DNA from: Flavobacterium psychrophilum DSM 3660 = ATCC 49418
GTDB lineage: Bacteria > Bacteroidota > Bacteroidia > Flavobacteriales > Flavobacteriaceae
DNA: 64,000 nt
Reading direction: 5' to 3'
Assembly (NCBI RefSeq): GCF_002217405.1
Contig: NZ_MUHE01000018.1
Coordinates: 9,476-73,475, forward strand
Translations under genes and position numbers: made by a program
The notes under the pieces: model-generated
Databases searched by the model: none
What the model saw: the letters and a program-made list of their open reading frames with translations, nothing else
Told to the model about the DNA's origin: nothing
In this document: piece by piece, positions 60,745 to 64,000 of the stretch
How the letters are laid out: every line of letters starts with the position of its first letter
How positions within the stretch are numbered: the stretch's first letter is position 1

Positions 60745-61638
60745 ATGAAAATAATTAAAACGCTTTTTTTAGTTCGACTTCGCAGATTGGTGGCTAAAGA
60801 CGATTTTTTAGCTATGTTTCTTGTAGTTATCGCCTATTTACTAATTCCTTTCTTTTTGAATGGTGTTTTTGATAAGGTTAAAAATTATTTACTCTTCATT
60901 ACGTTAGAAGGTCTAGCGTATCATACTAACAGAAAAGATTTAGAATTGTTAAAGCTAAATAAAAACTACAAACTCATTCTATTTGGGGAATATTTTATTT
61001 ACACGTTACCTTATCTTATTTTATTTATTATAAACAAAGAATACTTACTGGGATTTACATTGGCATTTATACTGATATTATTTGTGAACTTACCCAAACT
61101 AAGCAATACAAAGATAAACTATCCATTTTCTTTAACAGACCCTTTTTGGCATATTGGTTTTAGGAAAAACAAATTAATCATTGCCATTCCTATTATTGTT
61201 TTTTTATTTATCATGGGCGAAAAATCTGGAAACGCCAATTTAAAAATAGCAAGCTTACTATTTACAGGAATTATAGCCACGTTTCCTACTTTTGGCAGAG
61301 AAGGGATAGAACATATTAAAAGTAGTTTTTATTGTTCGAAAAACTACTTAATACAACAAATGACAGCTAATTTAAAAAACACTTTCTTAATTAGCTTGCC
61401 TATTTTGCTATGTATAATTCTTTTTAGAAATTGGGATTTATTATTATTTGTACCATTACTATTTCTTTTGCCTGTTCTAAATATTCTCATTAAATATAGC
61501 TTTTTCGGAAACTCATTTATGCATCAATTTATCTTTGCAGCAGCAATAGGAACGATTTATATTGGAACTCCATTTATAATAGCACCATTTTTATACAAAA
61601 GATCGTTAACCTTTATAAAAAAAACACAAAATGCTTGA
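60745..61638 (+). CDS. ABC transporter membrane subunit-like protein
   Basis: 297-residue polytopic membrane protein with about seven hydrophobic segments (FLAMFLVVIAYLLIPFFLNG; LILFGEYFIYTLPYLILFII; LLFVPLLFLLPVLNILIKY). I do not recognise the family. The 8-nt overlap with the downstream ATPase gene makes it the probable transmembrane partner of a small ABC-2-type exporter. Promoter and regulation are not visible. Confidence 0.7.
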   Translation: MKIIKTLFLVRLRRLVAKDDFLAMFLVVIAYLLIPFFLNGVFDKVKNYLLFITLEGLAYHTNRKDLELLKLNKNYKLILFGEYFIYTLPYLILFIINKEYLLGFTLAFILILFVNLPKLSNTKINYPFSLTDPFWHIGFRKNKLIIAIPIIVFLFIMGEKSGNANLKIASLLFTGIIATFPTFGREGIEHIKSSFYCSKNYLIQQMTANLKNTFLISLPILLCIILFRNWDLLLFVPLLFLLPVLNILIKYSFFGNSFMHQFIFAAAIGTIYIGTPFIIAPFLYKRSLTFIKKTQNA

Positions 61639-62266
61639 TATTAATATTCAGAATAAAAAATATGTACAAAAAGTAATCCTTAAGAACCTTAAACTGTTAG
61701 TAAACACAAATGGAATTTTTGGTGTTATTGGTAAAAACGGACAAGGAAAAACTACTTTTTTTAAATGTATCAAAGATTTAACGCCTTTTGAAGGAACAAT
61801 TAAATACAAAAACAAACCCCTTATACAAAATGAAATAGCGTGGTGCGCCACAGAGCCTTTAATTTACGACGAACTTACTACATTAGAATTTTCGAAATTT
61901 TACAGAAACCTACTCAATATTAAAGAAGAAATTGCACAAAAATTATTTAGTGTCGACGAGAAAAAACTAATAAAAGAGTTTTCGACAGGTATGAAAAAAA
62001 AGGCATACCTTAATGCTGTTTTGCAAAAAGAATATGCCATTTATATTTTTGACGAGCCTTTTAATGGGTTAGATTTAGAGTCGAATTATATTTTGATGAA
62101 TTATATTAAGGAAATCTCGAAAACAAGTATTGTGTTTATTTCTTCACATATTTTAGAAATTTTATTTAAAAACTGTGATTCGATATTCCTGATAAACAAT
62201 CAAAATATTGAAGCATTTTCGAAAGAGCAATTTTCATCTATTGAAGATAAATTATTTTCAATATAA
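61631..62266 (+). CDS. ABC transporter ATP-binding protein
   Basis: 211-residue nucleotide-binding domain. Walker A is GKNGQGKTT, the Q-loop region is weak, the signature is FSTGMKKKAYL (normally LSGGQ-like), Walker B is YIFDEPFNGLD and the H-loop is SSHIL. It is short but complete. The partner is the overlapping membrane gene. The substrate is unknown; small two-gene exporters like this often handle peptides or provide self-protection. Confidence 0.9.
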   Translation: MLDINIQNKKYVQKVILKNLKLLVNTNGIFGVIGKNGQGKTTFFKCIKDLTPFEGTIKYKNKPLIQNEIAWCATEPLIYDELTTLEFSKFYRNLLNIKEEIAQKLFSVDEKKLIKEFSTGMKKKAYLNAVLQKEYAIYIFDEPFNGLDLESNYILMNYIKEISKTSIVFISSHILEILFKNCDSIFLINNQNIEAFSKEQFSSIEDKLFSI

Positions 62267-62288
62267 AACAAAACCTGAAAACCTAATT

Positions 62289-63017
62289 CTACTTCAACCT
62301 CTGCAAATACATATTCACCACATTATCCAAACCTAAATATAAGGATTCGGCAATAAGCGCATGACCTATAGAAACTTCCATCAAATTTGGAATATTTTGG
62401 TTAAAAAACTGAATATTATCTAAACTTAAATCATGTCCTGCATTGACACCAATTCCGAGTTCATGGGCTAAAACAGCAGCTTTCGTATAGGGTTCGATAG
62501 CATTTTTGTTACCCAAACCATATTGGTGTGCAAAAGCTTCGGTGTACAATTCGATTCTGTCGGTTCCAGTATTTTTTGCTCCTTCAATCATTTCGAGCAC
62601 TGGATCTACAAATATAGAAACTCGAATGTTATGGCGCTGAAATTCTTGTGTAATTTCCGTTAAAAACTCTTTGTTTGCAATGGTATTCCAACCCGCATTG
62701 GAGGTTAAATTATCATTCCCATCAGGAACCAAGGTTACTTGCGTTGGTTTTGTTTCTAAAACCAAATCGATAAAGGAACGTTCTAGCGGATTTCCCTCTA
62801 TATTATATTCGGTGTAAACAATTTGTTTTAAATCGCGTGCATCTTGGTAACGAATGTGTCTTTCGTCAGGACGTGGATGTATGGTGATTCCTTGCGCTCC
62901 AAATTTCTGAATATCGGCAGCCACTTTTAGCAAATCTGGCACATTTCCGCCACGAGAATTTCGTAAAGTGGCAATTTTATTAATATTTACGCTTAACTTG
63001 CATTGATTTTGAGACAT
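62289..63017 (-). CDS. pdxJ: pyridoxine 5'-phosphate synthase
   Basis: 242-residue TIM-barrel enzyme, last step of the DXP-dependent vitamin B6 pathway. It shows LSVNINKIATLRNSRGG, GITIHPRPDERHIRYQD, EYNIEGNP, VTLVPDGNDNLTSNAGW, RIELYTEAFA and the C-terminal GIGVNAGHDLSLDN and EVSIGHALIAESLYLG. Convergent with the ABC genes, with a 22-nt gap. Confidence 0.97.
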   Translation of the reverse strand: MSQNQCKLSVNINKIATLRNSRGGNVPDLLKVAADIQKFGAQGITIHPRPDERHIRYQDARDLKQIVYTEYNIEGNPLERSFIDLVLETKPTQVTLVPDGNDNLTSNAGWNTIANKEFLTEITQEFQRHNIRVSIFVDPVLEMIEGAKNTGTDRIELYTEAFAHQYGLGNKNAIEPYTKAAVLAHELGIGVNAGHDLSLDNIQFFNQNIPNLMEVSIGHALIAESLYLGLDNVVNMYLQRLK

Positions 63018-63045
63018 TATAAACTTAATTTGTAGTTATAAATGA

Positions 63046-63053
63046 CAAAAATA
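63046..63053 (-). promoter_or_regulatory. -7 element of pdxJ
   Basis: TATTTTTG on the minus strand, 28 nt upstream of the pdxJ ATG. The -33 element is not clear. Confidence 0.5.
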
Positions 63054-63160
63054 CAAACTAAAACAAGCTTAGTAACTTATTTTTTAATTATTTTGCAGTA
63101 GATTATTTTATTTTACTACCCCAGTGGGTATAATAAATAAAATTTTAAATTTTCTAAAAA

Positions 63161-63292
63161 AACACATAGAAACAGAGTTGAATAGACCAATTCTATTTGC
63201 TAACACTCGGGTCTTGGTTCGCAAAGCTACGATTTACTATAATAAGGTGAAACGTCGCTACAAAAATCCGAAAAACTTAGTATCTATGTGGT
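63161..63292. repeat. inverted-repeat-bounded intergenic element
   Basis: Arms 63161-63179 (AACACATAGAAACAGAGTT) and 63274-63292 (the reverse complement reads ACCACATAGATACTAAGTT) match at 15 of 19 positions and enclose about 94 nt with no ORF. It lies in the 310-nt pdxJ-CBS gap. The words CACATAGA and CTATGTGGT recur in Flavobacterium intergenic repeats as I recall them. It could be a small non-autonomous element or a structured RNA. Confidence 0.6.
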
Positions 63293-63327
63293 AAGAAAAA
63301 CGAATTACATCTAACAGATATTTTATT

Positions 63328-63987
63328 ATGAATACTTTATCAGACTATATAAATAACGATTACAAACCGCTCGACATTCACGAAAGTATTGGTATGGCTC
63401 AGGATTTTTTTGTAGAAACTCCATTTTCTCATTTTCCAGTTACAGAAGAAGGTGTTTTTATTGGAAACTTATCTAGTGATGATATAGAAACTTTCGATTT
63501 TGATAAAAAAATTATAGATTACAAATATACACTCGAACAATTTTTTGCCAAAAGCAATTCGATTTGGTTAGAAATCTTAGAAGATTTTGCAAAAAATAAA
63601 ACCACAATTTTACCTATTATAGACCAGAGTAACAAATACTTAGGCTATTACGAAATTGCAGACATTATTAGTTTTCTTAACCAAACAACCTTCTTGAAAG
63701 AATCTGGAAGCATTATTATTATCGAAAAAAATATTACCGAATATTCTTTTAGCCAAATTTCACAAATTATAGAAGGCAATAATGGCAAGATTTTAGGGTT
63801 GTTTATATCTGATTCTACTGGTGCAAAAACACAAATAACAATTAAAATTGCAGCTGGTGGCATAAACGAAATTATTCAAACTTTTCGTCGTTACGACTAT
63901 GAAATTATTTCTGACCATCAAGAAGATAATTACATAAACAATCTAAAAGAACGCTCGGAATATCTAGACAAATACCTTAATATATAA
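63328..63987 (+). CDS. CBS domain-containing protein
   Basis: 219-residue soluble protein. The first 130 residues form a divergent CBS pair (IHESIGMAQDFFVETPFSHF, VTEEGVFIGNLSSDDIETF; KTTILPIIDQSNKYLGYYEI). The C-terminal part is ACT-like (LKESGSIIIIEKNITEYSFS, TQITIKIAAGGINEIIQTFR). CBS domains bind adenosyl ligands and regulate partners; its own role is unknown. In flavobacteria such a gene is often followed by NAD kinase, which would fit the window's edge. Confidence 0.88.
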   Translation: MNTLSDYINNDYKPLDIHESIGMAQDFFVETPFSHFPVTEEGVFIGNLSSDDIETFDFDKKIIDYKYTLEQFFAKSNSIWLEILEDFAKNKTTILPIIDQSNKYLGYYEIADIISFLNQTTFLKESGSIIIIEKNITEYSFSQISQIIEGNNGKILGLFISDSTGAKTQITIKIAAGGINEIIQTFRRYDYEIISDHQEDNYINNLKERSEYLDKYLNI

Positions 63988-64000
63988 ATGTTCGCAGATT
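63988..64000 (+). CDS. start of next gene, cut by window edge
   Basis: An ATG follows the CBS stop codon directly (MFAD...), with four codons visible. It may be the start of the next co-transcribed gene, possibly NAD kinase from gene-order knowledge. Nothing in the sequence itself identifies it. Confidence 0.3.

Noticed and set aside
63988-64000. Calling the window-edge ATG NAD kinase
   Set aside because: Only four codons are visible; the identity would rest on gene order alone.

Overview
The window is a contiguous, gene-dense, AT-rich piece of a bacterial chromosome. It almost certainly comes from the family Flavobacteriaceae and most likely from the genus Flavobacterium. The evidence is the gliding-motility pair gldB/gldC, exosortase F with its partner, an HYC_CC_PP family protein, a short primary sigma factor without region 1.1, Bacteroidetes-type promoters (TTG about 19 nt upstream of TANNTTTG) and the near absence of Shine-Dalgarno sequences. 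No rRNA operon, prophage, insertion sequence or CRISPR array was seen. There is one tRNA gene (Arg, anticodon TCG).

Layout. 1-3.4 kb, minus strand: a SulP anion transporter, beta-carbonic anhydrase and a DedA membrane protein, probably a bicarbonate unit. 3.5-6.3 kb: a metal-handling trio (HMA-domain protein, TonB-dependent receptor, HYC_CC_PP protein). 6.4-7.3 kb: exosortase XrtF and its partner. 7.4-7.9 kb: a GAF-domain protein of the free methionine sulfoxide reductase type. 8.0-15.3 kb, plus strand: a tightly packed light/DNA-repair module with DUF2805, DUF2452, flavin reductase, three different photolyase/cryptochrome paralogues, a 45-residue DUF2256 zinc-binding-type protein between two of them, and an SDR-DUF2867 protein. 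15.4-19.7 kb: rpsO, pnp and rpoD. 19.75-20.06 kb: tandem and structured repeats. 20.2-22.2 kb: rpe, an M90 peptidase, tRNA-Arg and yqeY.

22.6-38.4 kb, minus strand, is the complete division and cell wall cluster in the order mraZ-rsmH-ftsL-pbp-murE-mraY-murD-ftsW-murG-murC-ftsQ-ftsA-ftsZ, without murF, murB or ddl. Just upstream of mraZ lie three exact 10-bp-phased repeats that look like the MraZ operator. 38.6-45.3 kb holds an alpha/beta hydrolase, engB, gldC, gldB, nadE, a NarL-type response regulator and a dnaG whose zinc ligands are lost. 45.4-50.6 kb holds two tandem secreted beta-helix paralogues and an ECF sigma/anti-sigma-like/outer-membrane-protein set. 50.7-55.5 kb holds a polyprenyl synthetase, a lipoprotein, rlmN, an O-methyltransferase, a PAP2 phosphatase and tatA. 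55.7-59.3 kb is clpX-clpP-tig. 59.4-64 kb holds a holin-like membrane protein, an esterase-like hydrolase, a small ABC transporter, pdxJ and a CBS-domain protein.

Most ordinary genes are core housekeeping. The interesting material is in the photolyase module, the MraZ operator, and several dispersed repeat families in gene junctions. One of these (three copies, at 22.3, 41.6 and 57.8 kb) has a central helix whose paired bases co-vary between copies, as expected of a conserved structured element. All function calls rest on motif recognition by eye; no database search was run.
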